DNA of 64,000 nt from contig NZ_RBZQ01000006.1 of NCBI RefSeq assembly GCF_003640395.1, positions 124,001-188,000 of the forward strand. The letters run 5' to 3'. Each line of letters begins with the position of its first letter. Position 1 is the stretch's first letter. Shown piece after piece: positions 19,036 through 27,803 of the stretch. Source of the DNA: Stutzerimonas urumqiensis (GTDB taxonomy: Bacteria > Pseudomonadota > Gammaproteobacteria > Pseudomonadales > Pseudomonadaceae). The notes beneath the pieces are model-generated. The model worked only from the letters and a program-made list of their open reading frames with translations. It was not told the DNA's origin and ran no database searches. The translations under genes and the position numbers were made by a program.

Positions 19036-20309
19036 CCGCCCGAAGCCTGGATGCCTGGCTGACGTACCTGGAGCGTTTGCATCCAGTAGCGATCGACATG
19101 GGGCTGGACCGTGTGCGCCTTGTCGCCGAGCGACTTGGCGCGTCTCGGCCCGCGCCGCGCGTCGTAACGGTCACCGGCACCAACGGCAAGGGTTCTACCT
19201 GCTCCTTTCTAGCGGCGCTGCTGACGAGTCAAGGCCTTAAGGTCGGCGTGTACAGCTCGCCGCATCTGCTGCGTTACAACGAGCGCGTCGTCATCGATGG
19301 GCAGCCGGTAAGCGACGACGCGTTGTGCCAGGCGTTCGAGGCGGTCGAGCGTGCCCGTGGCGAGGTATCGCTCACCTATTTCGAGATGGGGACGCTTGCG
19401 GCGTTCTGGCTGTTCGAACGCGCAGCGCTCGACGTCGCCGTCCTGGAGGTGGGACTTGGCGGACGCCTCGATGCGGTGAACCTGATCGACGCGGAGGTTG
19501 CCGTCGTCACCAATATTGGCCTCGATCACGCCGAGTGGCTTGGCGATACCCGTGAGAGCGTCGCGCGCGAGAAAGCCGGTATCTTTCGCCCGGGTCGACC
19601 GGCAATCTGCGGGGATCGAATGCCGCCCGCTACGCTCGTCGACGCCGCTTGCGAGGTGGGTGCCGCCCTGTTGCAGCGCGGGGCGGATTTCGATTGTTGC
19701 GTATCCCAGGACACATGGCACTGGCGTGGGCTGGATGCTCAAGGGGCGGCTGTCGAACTGGCCGGCCTGAGGCTGCCCTCGCTGCCGGTCGAAAACGCCG
19801 CCTTGGCATTGCAGGCGTTCTTTTCGCTTGGCTTCGATATCGGCGCGATCCCGGCGAACGCCGCGCTGAGTGCGGCGCGCATGACCGGTCGCCTCGATCG
19901 CCGCGTCGTCACATGGCGGGGCAAGCGTCTCCAAGTACTGCTCGACGTCGGCCACAACCCCCATGCGGCCGAGTTTTTGGCTCGTGAGTTGACCCGGCGG
20001 CCGGTCAGCGGTCGCCGGCTGGGGGTGTTCGGCCTGCTGGCCGACAAGGATCTGTCTGGTATTCTCGATGCGCTGCTCGACCACGTCGATGCGTGGGTGG
20101 TGGCGCCGCTGCCAACGCCCCGGACACGCTCATCCGAGCAGCTGCAGGAGGCGCTCGCACAGCGTGGGGCTTTGGTCGCGACATGCGGCAGTGTCGGGCA
20201 GGCTCTCGAGCAGCAATGCGAGCAGGCTACTGAAGACGACGAGTTGCTAGTGTTCGGCTCGTTCTATTGCGTAGCCGAAGGGCTCGACTGGATGCAGCGG
20301 TTGACATAG
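19032..20309 (+). CDS. folC: bifunctional folylpolyglutamate synthase / dihydrofolate synthase
   Basis: FolC adds glutamate to dihydropteroate and extends folate polyglutamates using ATP. The 425-aa protein has the Mur-ligase-like P-loop [10 protein letters not shown] at about 47-56, [17 protein letters not shown], the [12 protein letters not shown] segment, [13 protein letters not shown], and the C-terminal [12 protein letters not shown]. The start overlaps the accD stop. Length is typical. Downstream, the SPOR gene starts about 17 bases after the stop, in the same apparent operon. Confidence 0.96.
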   Translation: MTARSLDAWLTYLERLHPVAIDMGLDRVRLVAERLGASRPAPRVVTVTGTNGKGSTCSFLAALLTSQGLKVGVYSSPHLLRYNERVVIDGQPVSDDALCQAFEAVERARGEVSLTYFEMGTLAAFWLFERAALDVAVLEVGLGGRLDAVNLIDAEVAVVTNIGLDHAEWLGDTRESVAREKAGIFRPGRPAICGDRMPPATLVDAACEVGAALLQRGADFDCCVSQDTWHWRGLDAQGAAVELAGLRLPSLPVENAALALQAFFSLGFDIGAIPANAALSAARMTGRLDRRVVTWRGKRLQVLLDVGHNPHAAEFLARELTRRPVSGRRLGVFGLLADKDLSGILDALLDHVDAWVVAPLPTPRTRSSEQLQEALAQRGALVATCGSVGQALEQQCEQATEDDELLVFGSFYCVAEGLDWMQRLT

Positions 20310-20326
20310 GGCGGGGGGCGCCGGTG

Positions 20327-20965
20327 GTGGAGAAAGGATTGAGGCAGCGAATCGTAGGAGCGCTCGTGCTGATGGCGTTGGCGGTGATTTTCCTGCCGAT
20401 GCTGTTCAACCGTGAAGACGAGCTTCGGCACGTTCGCGTCGATGCGCCGCCGATGCCGGAGATGCCAGCTGCACCGCGGATCGAGTTGGAGTCGGTAGCC
20501 GTCCCCGAGCCGACGCCGGATGTCAGCCCGACCCCGCCGACCGAGACGCAGGCCGAAACCCTGGCCGCGGTTCCGGATTCGCCCGCCGTACCATCGCAGC
20601 CTGACACACAAGACGAGGTTGAAACGCCGGGGGATGTGCCCGTGGTGCCGTCCAAGCCGATCGAACCGATGCCGGCAGAGCCTCAGCCGGTGGAGCGATC
20701 CGAACCGGGGTTGGATGCCAATGACCTGCCGGAAAGCTGGTCCGTGCAACTGGCAAGCCTCTCCAACCGGGCGAGCGCCGATGCGCTCCAGGCCAAGCTG
20801 CGCAAGCAGGGTTATAACGCCTACGTTCGCAGCGTGGACGGCATGAACCGCGTGTTCGTCGGCCCGCTGATCGAGCGCGATCAGGCGAACCAGTTGCGCG
20901 ATCAGCTTCATCGCCAGCAAAAGCTCGACGGTTTCGTCGTCAAGTTCAAGCCTGAAAGCCGCTAA
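20327..20965 (+). CDS. DedD-like SPOR-domain membrane protein
   Basis: This is a single-pass inner-membrane protein. After a short basic N-terminus, a helix (about 9-25, IVGALVLMALAVIFLPMLF) is followed by a Pro-rich periplasmic linker and a C-terminal SPOR domain (about 139-210) starting SWSVQLASLSN. SPOR domains bind peptidoglycan stripped of stem peptides at division sites. Position between folC and cvpA matches DedD. The start is taken as GTG 20327, eight bases after a GGGGGG ribosome site; GTG 20324 is one codon longer. Its SPOR domain closely resembles the one on the nearby GspD (about 40 of 74 positions identical by my ungapped count). Confidence 0.85.
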   Translation: MEKGLRQRIVGALVLMALAVIFLPMLFNREDELRHVRVDAPPMPEMPAAPRIELESVAVPEPTPDVSPTPPTETQAETLAAVPDSPAVPSQPDTQDEVETPGDVPVVPSKPIEPMPAEPQPVERSEPGLDANDLPESWSVQLASLSNRASADALQAKLRKQGYNAYVRSVDGMNRVFVGPLIERDQANQLRDQLHRQQKLDGFVVKFKPESR

Positions 20966-21042
20966 GGCGCAGACCGGGCGACCTTAACCCCCCATCGGGG
21001 TTCTGCTAAAATCCGCCGCCTTTCTTTTGCGCAGGCTCCGTA

Positions 21043-21549
21043 GTGGAACTTTCCTGGGTCGATTGGACCATCGTTGGCATCGTTGCGGTTTCCAGCCTGA
21101 TCAGTCTCAAGCGGGGGTTCGTCAAGGAGGCCCTGTCGCTGGTCACATGGGTTGTCGCCGGGGTTGTCGCCTGGATGTTCGGCGGAGCGCTGTCCCATTA
21201 TCTGGCGCCCTACATCAGTACACCGTCGATCCAGGTCATTGCCGCCTGCGCCATCCTGTTCGTGGTCACGCTGCTGGTCGGCGCGCTGGTGAACTTCCTG
21301 ATTGGCGAGCTGATTCGCGTGACTGGCCTTTCGGGCACGGACCGCTTTCTTGGCATGGTCTTCGGAGCGGCTCGGGGCGGATTGCTGGTCGTGGTTTTAG
21401 TAGGCCTGCTGAGCCTGGCGCCCGTACAGAGTGACCCCTGGTGGCGAGAATCAGCCCTGATTCCGCATTTCCTGATGGTTGCGGACTGGTCGAAGAACCT
21501 CATCCTGAGTGTCGGCAGCAACTGGGCAGATGCCCCGGTCGGTGCCTAG
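21043..21549 (+). CDS. cvpA: CvpA family membrane protein
   Basis: CvpA is a small inner-membrane protein needed for colicin V production in E. coli and linked to purF across many bacteria; its biochemical role is unclear. The 168-aa protein has four hydrophobic segments, at about 6-20, 28-50, 60-85 and 100-122, with the family stretch DRFLGMVFGAARG. The start is GTG 21043 (VELSWVDWTIVGIVAVSSLISLKRGFVKEALSL). An extended -10, TGCTAAAAT, about 35 bases upstream suggests its own promoter. A 6-bp hairpin at 20986-21002 separates it from the SPOR gene. PurF follows 58 bases later. Confidence 0.9.
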   Translation: MELSWVDWTIVGIVAVSSLISLKRGFVKEALSLVTWVVAGVVAWMFGGALSHYLAPYISTPSIQVIAACAILFVVTLLVGALVNFLIGELIRVTGLSGTDRFLGMVFGAARGGLLVVVLVGLLSLAPVQSDPWWRESALIPHFLMVADWSKNLILSVGSNWADAPVGA

Positions 21550-21607
21550 ATTCCCATCGGACGGCCCATAAGCCGTCCATTGCCTGAACGTTGCGAGGTT
21601 GTTTCTC

Positions 21608-23113
21608 ATGTGTGGGATCGTCGGAATCGTCGGTAGGTCGAACGTCAATCAGGCGCTGTACGACGCCCTGACCGTGCTCCAGCACCGAGGGCAAGACGCC
21701 GCCGGTATCGTCACCAGCCATGATGGCCACCTGTTCCTGCGCAAGGATAACGGCCTGGTGCGCGACGTCTTCCAGCAGCGACATATGCAGCGCCTGGTCG
21801 GCAACATGGGGATCGGCCACATCCGCTACCCCACCGCTGGCAGCTCCAGTTCGGCCGAAGCGCAGCCGTTCTACGTCAACTCGCCCTACGGCATCACCCT
21901 GGCTCATAACGGCAACCTGACGAATGTGGATCAGCTGACCAAGGAAATTTACGAGTCGGACCTGCGCCATGTGAACACCAGTTCCGATTCGGAGGTGCTG
22001 CTCAACGTCTTCGCCCATGAGCTGGCGGTACGAGGCAAGCTGCAGCCGACCGAGGAAGACGTCTTCGCGGCGGTCGCCAAGGTGCACGAGCGTTGCCGGG
22101 GCGGCTATGCGGTCGTGGCGATGATCACCGGCTACGGCATTGTGGGCTTTCGTGACCCCAACGCTATCCGTCCGATCGTCTTCGGGCAGCGCCATACCGA
22201 CCAGGGCGTCGAGTACATGATCGCGTCCGAAAGCGTCTCCCTGGATGTACTCGGCTTCACGCTGATCCGCGACGTGGCGCCGGGCGAAGCCGTTTACATT
22301 ACCGAGGAGGGCAAGCTCTTCACCCGCCAATGCGCGACCAACCCACGCTATGCGCCGTGCATCTTCGAGCATGTCTATCTCGCGCGTTCCGACTCGATCA
22401 TGGATGGCGTATCGGTCTACAAGGCGCGTCTGCGGATGGGCGAAAAGCTCGCCGACAAGATTCTCCGGGAGCGGCCCGAGCATGACATCGACGTGGTCAT
22501 CCCGATTCCCGATACCAGCCGCACGGCCGCCCTGGAGCTGGCCAACCGGCTCGGGGTGAAGTTTCGCGAAGGCTTCGTGAAGAACCGCTACATCGGACGC
22601 ACCTTCATCATGCCCGGGCAGGCGGCGCGCAAGAAATCCGTGCGCCAGAAGCTCAACGCGATCGATCTGGAGTTCCGCGGCAAGAACGTCATGCTGGTGG
22701 ATGACTCGATCGTCCGGGGCACCACCTGCAAGCAGATCATCCAGATGGCACGCGAGGCGGGGGCGAAGAAGGTGTACTTCTGCTCGGCCGCGCCAGCCGT
22801 GCGCTATCCGAATGTCTACGGGATCGACATGCCCAGCGTGCATGAGCTGATCGCGCACAATCGCACGACCGAAGAGGTGGCCGAACTGATCGGCGCCGAT
22901 TGGCTGGTCTACCAGGACCTGGCCGACCTGATCGACGCCGTGGGTGGCGGCAAGGTGAAGATCGATCAGTTCGACTGTGCCGTATTCGATGGCAACTATG
23001 TCACCGGCGATATCGATGCGACCTACCTGTCGCGCATCGAACAGGCGCGTAACGATGCCAGCAAGGCGAAATTGCAGGCGGTGAGTGCGATCATCGATCT
23101 CTACAACAACTGA
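21608..23113 (+). CDS. purF: amidophosphoribosyltransferase
   Basis: PurF makes 5-phosphoribosylamine from PRPP and glutamine, the first committed step of purine synthesis. The 501-aa protein begins M-C-G-I-V-G-I, so C2 becomes the N-terminal nucleophile after methionine removal; this fixes the start at ATG 21608. The glutaminase half shows [19 protein letters not shown] and LAHNGNLTN. The C-terminal half carries the PRPP motif [13 protein letters not shown]. Full length with no anomaly. Purine control through PurR is usual, but no clear operator was identified. Confidence 0.97.
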   Translation: MCGIVGIVGRSNVNQALYDALTVLQHRGQDAAGIVTSHDGHLFLRKDNGLVRDVFQQRHMQRLVGNMGIGHIRYPTAGSSSSAEAQPFYVNSPYGITLAHNGNLTNVDQLTKEIYESDLRHVNTSSDSEVLLNVFAHELAVRGKLQPTEEDVFAAVAKVHERCRGGYAVVAMITGYGIVGFRDPNAIRPIVFGQRHTDQGVEYMIASESVSLDVLGFTLIRDVAPGEAVYITEEGKLFTRQCATNPRYAPCIFEHVYLARSDSIMDGVSVYKARLRMGEKLADKILRERPEHDIDVVIPIPDTSRTAALELANRLGVKFREGFVKNRYIGRTFIMPGQAARKKSVRQKLNAIDLEFRGKNVMLVDDSIVRGTTCKQIIQMAREAGAKKVYFCSAAPAVRYPNVYGIDMPSVHELIAHNRTTEEVAELIGADWLVYQDLADLIDAVGGGKVKIDQFDCAVFDGNYVTGDIDATYLSRIEQARNDASKAKLQAVSAIIDLYNN

Positions 23114-23141
23114 CCGGCTGCGGTTCGAAGCGAGGTTTCAC

Positions 23142-24353
23142 ATGACGCAAGAGTGGGAAGCAGGGCGACTGGATAGCGATCTGGACGGCGTCGCGGATGA
23201 CACGCTGGCGGTGCGCGCCGGGCAGCGCCGGACGCCTGAAGCGGAGCATGGCGAGCCGCTGTTCATGACCTCGAGCTATGTCTATCGCTCTGCGGCAGAG
23301 GCCGCCGCACGGTTCGCCGGCGAGACGCCCGGCAACGTCTATTCCCGCTATACGAACCCCACCGTGCGCACGTTCGAAGAGCGGATCGCGGTGCTGGAAC
23401 AGGCCGAGCAGGCCGTGGCGACGGCCTCCGGCATGGCGGCCATCCTCGCCACGGTGATGACGCTGTGCAGCGCGGGTGACCATGTGCTGGTATCGCGCAG
23501 CGTGTTCGGCGCCACCGTGTCGCTGTTCGACAAGTACTTCAAGCGCTTCGGCCTGGAGGTCGACTACGTTCCGCTGGCCGATATCGCTGGCTGGGACGCG
23601 GCGATCAAGCCGAACACAAAGCTGCTGTTCGTCGAGTCGCCGTCCAATCCACTGGCAGAAATCGTCGATATCCGCGCGCTCGCCGACGTCGCGCATGCAC
23701 ACGGAACGCTGCTGGTGGTGGATAATTGCTTCTGCACACCGATCCTGCAGAAGCCGCTCACGCTAGGCGCCGACATCGTGATCCATTCGGCGACCAAGTA
23801 CATCGACGGCCAGGGCCGTTGCCTGGGCGGGGTCGTGGCCGGACGGCGGGAGCAGATGAAGGACATTGTCGGCTTCCTGCGCACGGCGGGGCCGACGCTG
23901 AGCCCGTTCAATGCCTGGGTCTTTCTAAAGGGCCTGGAAACCCTGCGGCTACGGATGCAGGCGCATTGTCAAAGCGCCCAGGCGCTCGCCGAGTGGCTCG
24001 AAGCGCAGCCCGGTGTGGCCAAGGTCTATTACGCCGGTCTCGAGAGCCACCCGCAGCATGCGCTGGCACGACAACAGCAGACGGGGTTCGGTGCGGTCGT
24101 GAGCTTCGAAGTGGCTGGCGGCCGGGAGGCGGCGTGGCGCTTCATCGATGCGACTCGCCTGATTTCCATCACTGCAAACCTGGGCGACAGCAAGACGACC
24201 ATCACACACCCGGCGACTACCACCCATGGTCGGCTTTCCCCGGAAGAGCGCGCCAAGGCGGGTATTTCGGACAGCCTCATCCGGGTCGCGGTCGGCCTCG
24301 AAGAAGTCGAGGATCTGAAGACCGATCTGGCGCGCGGCCTGGCGCGTCTGTAA
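23142..24353 (+). CDS. metZ: O-succinylhomoserine sulfhydrylase
   Basis: MetZ uses pyridoxal phosphate to make homocysteine directly from O-succinylhomoserine and sulfide. The 403-aa protein belongs to the Cys/Met metabolism PLP family. The PLP lysine is K219 in IHSATKYIDGQGRCLGG; other segments are YSRYTNPT, ASGMAAI, ESPSNP and the C-terminal LGDSKTTITHPATTTH. Retention of RYTNPT and the length favour MetZ over cystathionine lyases. The start is ATG 23142, after purF by 28 bases; an earlier in-frame codon inside purF is rejected. The order purF-metZ matches P. aeruginosa. Confidence 0.93.
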   Translation: MTQEWEAGRLDSDLDGVADDTLAVRAGQRRTPEAEHGEPLFMTSSYVYRSAAEAAARFAGETPGNVYSRYTNPTVRTFEERIAVLEQAEQAVATASGMAAILATVMTLCSAGDHVLVSRSVFGATVSLFDKYFKRFGLEVDYVPLADIAGWDAAIKPNTKLLFVESPSNPLAEIVDIRALADVAHAHGTLLVVDNCFCTPILQKPLTLGADIVIHSATKYIDGQGRCLGGVVAGRREQMKDIVGFLRTAGPTLSPFNAWVFLKGLETLRLRMQAHCQSAQALAEWLEAQPGVAKVYYAGLESHPQHALARQQQTGFGAVVSFEVAGGREAAWRFIDATRLISITANLGDSKTTITHPATTTHGRLSPEERAKAGISDSLIRVAVGLEEVEDLKTDLARGLARL

Positions 24354-24363
24354 TTCGCCCGCA

Positions 24364-24397
24364 TGCCAGCCGCATGTCGGCCGGCATGCGGCTGGCA
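24364..24397. terminator. perfect 13-bp inverted repeat between convergent metZ and gspD
   Basis: TGCCAGCCGCATG (24364-24376) and CATGCGGCTGGCA (24385-24397) form a perfect stem over an eight-base loop. It lies in the 48-base gap between two convergent genes, so a bidirectional transcription end is the simplest role. No strong T run follows on either side. Confidence 0.6.
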
Positions 24398-24401
24398 GCC
24401 G

Positions 24402-26663
24402 TCAATCCTCCGAGCGCTGGTAGCGCACGACGAAGCCTTCCAGCTGCTGCACCTTCTTCAGCTCGTCGCGCAAGCGATAGGCTTCATTCTGGCTGGCGAC
24501 CGGCCCCACGAAGACGCGGTTCAGTCCCGAGCTTGAACGCACGTAGGCGTTATAGCCGCTGCTGCGTAGCCGTCCGCGTAGGGACTCGGCCGCTTCTGCT
24601 GTCGAAAGACTCGCCAGCTGGATGGACCAGCCTTCCATCAAGGGTGGCGATTCGAAGGCGGCGGCCTGCGGCGGGTTATCCCGTGCCGAAAAGGGTTCGA
24701 GCCGGGTCGGTGGGGGCGTGCCGACGTCATCTTCGTCCCGCAAGTCGATGGCCGGCACGCCCTGCGGATCGAATAGTTGGTCGGCATCGGCAGGCAGCAC
24801 GGTTGGGCGGCCCGTGCCCACTTCGATGACGCGGATGTCACTGTATTTCTTCCCGGACAAGGCGGCCATGCCGGCCCGATCACGCACGACCGTCGGACGC
24901 AGGAATACCATCAGGTTGCGCTTGACGTGGCTTTCCTCGGTCGACCTGAACAGCGCGCCCAGCAAGGGGATGTCTCCCAGCAGCGGTACCTTGGCTTCGG
25001 TGCGGGTGATGTCGTCCTGGATCAGGCCGCCGAGCACGACGACCTGGCCATCTTCGGCAAGGATCGTGCTTTTTATCGAGCGCTTGTTGGTGATCAGGTC
25101 GACCGCCTCGGCACTGACCGTAGCGCTGGGGGCGATGGAAGAGATCTCCTGTTCGATCTCCAGGCGCAGAGTGCCCCCTTCGTTAATGTGCGGCACGACC
25201 TTCAAGGTCACCCCGATGTCTTCCCGTTCGATCGTGGTGAACGGGTTGTTGGCGCCTGCCGAGTCGGTCGTATAGGAGCCGGTCTGGAAGGGCACGTTCT
25301 GGCCCACCAGGATTTCCGCTTCCTGGTTGTCCAGCGTCAGCAGGCTGGGCGTCGACAGGAGATTACTGTTGCTGTTCGCCGAAAGCGCCGTGATCAGCGC
25401 GCCGAAGCTGCGGGTGCCGACGCCGATCACGGCTCCGTCCGGCAGGTCGTTCGGTATTTCGCCTTCGTCGATGGCATTGAGCACGGTGCCGACCGACAGC
25501 CCGGTGTTGCCGAAGCTCACGCCACCCAGGCCGCCCGTTCCGCCGCGCGCATCGATCGCCCATTGCACGCCGAGCGCATCGGTGATGTCGCCGGAAATCT
25601 CCACGATCGCTGCCTCGACCAACACCTGCGCGCGCGGAACGTCGAGCTGGCGCACGATGCTTTCCAGCGTGCCGATCAGCTCCGGCTCGGCCAGCAGCAC
25701 CAGCGCATTGAGGCTCTCGTCGGCGCGAATGAGGATCGGCTGGGGCGTCGAAGTTTGCAGTTCGGTCTGTCCCGGTTGCTGCAAGCCCTCCGACAGCTCG
25801 CCGAGCGTTTCGGCCAGTGACTTGGCGTCGTTGTGCCGCAGCCGGATGACCCGGGTGTTCGCCGAACGGGTCGAGGGGGTGTCGAGCGTGCGGGCCAGCG
25901 AAGCCAGCTCGTTACGAGCCCCGGCGGGCCCCATGAAGATCAGGCGGTTGGTCCGGGAGTCGGCGATGATCTGCGTGTTCTGCACGCCCTGGGCTTCGCC
26001 ACGGTTCACCGCATTGCGCAGCACTTCGGCGATGTCCACCGCCCAGCCATATTGCAGTGGGACGACGGTGTAATCGTTGGTTTCCGCCTGGTCCAGCGAG
26101 CGCACCAGGTCCTCGATGCGCGCGATGTTGGCGCTACGGTCGCTGATGATCAACGCATTGGCCGAGGGCACCGCGGCCAGGTGCCCGTACTGCGGTACGA
26201 GCGGGCGGATCAGCGGGATGAGCTCCGTCGCCGGCGTGTGCTGGACCTGGATGACCCGCGTTTCGAGCTGCGCACCGCCGGTCGGGCCGGTTCCTGCTTC
26301 GGCTTTCGCTTCGGCGTTGGGTACCACGCGGACCACGTCACCTTGCGCCAACACGCTGAACCCGTGCGTCGCCATCACGGACAGAAAGAGCTGGTAGACC
26401 TCGCTCAGCGAAAGCGTCGCGCTCGACACCACGCTTACCTGGCCACGGACGCGAGGATCGACGATGAAGGTTTGCCCTGTGATGTCGCTGATCTGATCGA
26501 TGAAGGCGCGGATATCGGCATCCTTCAGGTTGATCGTCCAGCCTTCGCGAGTCGACTCGGTGCTTGGCTGGATGCCCGGTTCCTGCGCATGGAGCGGCAA
26601 GGGAGCGGCGATGGTGCTTGCCGCCAGCAAGGCGACCAGAGGGCGGGTAAGGTGGGTCAGCAT
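24402..26663 (-). CDS. gspD: type II secretion secretin GspD (XcpQ-like) with an added C-terminal SPOR domain
   Basis: The outer-membrane pore of the type II secretion system. In 753 aa: signal peptide (1-26); N0 domain (about 40-115, WTINLKDADIRAFIDQISDITGQTFIVDP); N1-N3 repeats (about 130-345, with LIISDRSANIARIEDLVRSLD and SRTNRLIFMG); and the secretin domain (about 345-595) ending VPLLGDIPLLGALFRS. After an acidic/proline linker (about 610-676) a complete SPOR domain follows (678-750, WSIQLASLSTAEA... GYNAYVRSSSGLNRVFVGP). P. aeruginosa XcpQ is about 658 aa and ends without SPOR, so roughly 95 residues are extra. The start is four bases after the gspC stop. Confidence 0.93.
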   Translation of the reverse strand: MLTHLTRPLVALLAASTIAAPLPLHAQEPGIQPSTESTREGWTINLKDADIRAFIDQISDITGQTFIVDPRVRGQVSVVSSATLSLSEVYQLFLSVMATHGFSVLAQGDVVRVVPNAEAKAEAGTGPTGGAQLETRVIQVQHTPATELIPLIRPLVPQYGHLAAVPSANALIISDRSANIARIEDLVRSLDQAETNDYTVVPLQYGWAVDIAEVLRNAVNRGEAQGVQNTQIIADSRTNRLIFMGPAGARNELASLARTLDTPSTRSANTRVIRLRHNDAKSLAETLGELSEGLQQPGQTELQTSTPQPILIRADESLNALVLLAEPELIGTLESIVRQLDVPRAQVLVEAAIVEISGDITDALGVQWAIDARGGTGGLGGVSFGNTGLSVGTVLNAIDEGEIPNDLPDGAVIGVGTRSFGALITALSANSNSNLLSTPSLLTLDNQEAEILVGQNVPFQTGSYTTDSAGANNPFTTIEREDIGVTLKVVPHINEGGTLRLEIEQEISSIAPSATVSAEAVDLITNKRSIKSTILAEDGQVVVLGGLIQDDITRTEAKVPLLGDIPLLGALFRSTEESHVKRNLMVFLRPTVVRDRAGMAALSGKKYSDIRVIEVGTGRPTVLPADADQLFDPQGVPAIDLRDEDDVGTPPPTRLEPFSARDNPPQAAAFESPPLMEGWSIQLASLSTAEAAESLRGRLRSSGYNAYVRSSSGLNRVFVGPVASQNEAYRLRDELKKVQQLEGFVVRYQRSED

Positions 26664-26666
26664 TGT

Positions 26667-27323
26667 CTAGTTGTCTTCCATGGGAGCATCGGTGGGCTGT
26701 GCTTGTTCGTTCATGACGCCTTCCATCTGCTGGCGCAAGGCTTCCATCTGTTGCTCCATGAGCGCGGCCTCCGGATCGACTGGCGCGGTGCCTGGCGGCA
26801 GGCCCGTGGAGGGATCGGGGTAGTCGCCCGCATTCGAAGATGTACCGGAGGAGCGGGATGTCGGAAAGGCGAGTACCTGCTGCCGACCATCCTTGCTCAG
26901 CTCGACACGGTCGGGCAGGACGCGCTCCAGACGCACGCCGGAGGTGATCTCGTCGCCAGGCGAATAGCGCTCCGGCGGCTTGCCGCTCTGCTCGATGATC
27001 GCGCTCGAGCGCGCGGGGTCGGCGTGAACGAAGCTGCCGTGCAAGGTCAGGTTCAGGTCGCTGGCCGGCAGAGCGCCGCCAGCCTGGCTCGCCGGAGGCG
27101 GGCCGAACAGTTGTTCGAGCCTTGCCAGATCGGGCGCTGCCCCCGTGGCCTGTACCGCATCGGTACCGGCGGTTTCCGCGGCCGCCATCAGCGCCATCCA
27201 CTGCATCACCTGCCATGCCAGATAAACGGCAAACAGGCACAGCAACAACGTGGCAGCCACCAAGGGCGCGTGTCGCTGGTAATTCTGCAGGCTACCGGGG
27301 CGGGGCAAGTAGGAAGACTCCAT
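26667..27323 (-). CDS. gspC: type II secretion inner-membrane protein GspC (XcpP-like)
   Basis: GspC connects the inner-membrane platform with the secretin through its periplasmic HR domain. The 218-aa protein has a short cytoplasmic tail, one membrane helix (about 20-44, LVAATLLLCLFAVYLAWQVM), an HR region (about 88-150, LNLTLHGSFVHADPARSSAIIEQ... YSPGDEITSGVRLERVLPDRVEL), and a C-terminal Gln/Met-rich coiled coil (about 183-208) of the type that replaces PDZ in XcpP. gspD begins three bases after its stop. No other gsp gene lies nearby; tRNA genes sit upstream instead. ATG 27323 has a weak ribosome site. Confidence 0.88.
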   Translation of the reverse strand: MESSYLPRPGSLQNYQRHAPLVAATLLLCLFAVYLAWQVMQWMALMAAAETAGTDAVQATGAAPDLARLEQLFGPPPASQAGGALPASDLNLTLHGSFVHADPARSSAIIEQSGKPPERYSPGDEITSGVRLERVLPDRVELSKDGRQQVLAFPTSRSSGTSSNAGDYPDPSTGLPPGTAPVDPEAALMEQQMEALRQQMEGVMNEQAQPTDAPMEDN

Positions 27324-27503
27324 TCGTACAGGCGGTGCGGTGACTGCACTGGATCATAGCAGCCGAAAAACGCCAGGCCGCAACACTAACGGATTTAGAT
27401 GACAGGCTATTTGACGCGAACGCCGCCTGCCTCGCCTCGGGCGTTCCGCTTGGACTGTCGTCGCGCCCGGAGGTGCCCTGCCAAAAAAATGCGAGGCGGC
27501 GTG

Positions 27504-27532
27504 TTGACTTGGCAGGACCTCATCAGTAAATT
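27504..27532 (+). promoter_or_regulatory. strong sigma-70 promoter of the tRNA pair
   Basis: TTGACT (27504-27509), exactly 17 bases, then TAAATT (27527-27532). A GC-rich discriminator (GCGCGCC) follows, as in stringently controlled stable-RNA promoters. The tRNA-Val gene begins 20 bases downstream. Confidence 0.78.
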
Positions 27533-27552
27533 GCGCGCCTCGCAAGGCGATC

Positions 27553-27628
27553 GGCTGATTAGCTCAGCTGGGAGAGCACCTGCATCACACGCAGGGGGTC
27601 GGCGGTTCGATCCCGTCATCAGCCACCA
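27553..27628 (+). tRNA. tRNA-Val, anticodon CAC
   Basis: The 76-nt cloverleaf is complete. GGCTGAT pairs with ATCAGCC in the acceptor stem; the D stem is GCTC/GAGC; the anticodon stem CCTGC/GCAGG closes the seven-base loop ATCACAC with anticodon CAC; the T arm contains GGTTCGATCCC-like TTCGATC; and CCA is encoded. CAC reads the valine codon GUG, heavily used in this GC-rich genome. Confidence 0.93.
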
Positions 27629-27664
27629 ACTCTTGCGAGATATGGACGAAAGTCCAGCCGACAC

Positions 27665-27741
27665 GCAGCGGTAGTTCAGTCGGTTAGAATACCGGCCTGT
27701 CACGCCGGGGGTCGCGGGTTCGAGTCCCGTCCGCTGCGCCA
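27665..27741 (+). tRNA. tRNA-Asp, anticodon GTC
   Basis: The 77-nt cloverleaf is complete. GCAGCGG pairs with CCGCTGC (one G-T allowed); the anticodon stem CCGGC/GCCGG closes the loop CTGTCAC with anticodon GTC; the T arm has GGTTCGAGTCC; and CCA is encoded. It follows tRNA-Val by 36 bases in one transcription unit. Confidence 0.95.
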
Positions 27742-27762
27742 TATACGCTTCACCGAAGCCAG

Positions 27763-27792
27763 AAAAAGGCGGTCTTCCGAGGCCGCCTTTTT
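27763..27792. terminator. bidirectional rho-independent terminator after tRNA-Asp
   Basis: AAAAAGGCGGTC (27763-27774) pairs with GGCCGCCTTTTT (27781-27792), with one G-T pair, over a six-base loop. The T run follows on the plus strand and, because of the A run, on the minus strand too. It can therefore also serve the convergent pyruvate kinase-like gene. Confidence 0.88.
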
Positions 27793-27803
27793 CGTTTCTG
27801 TCG

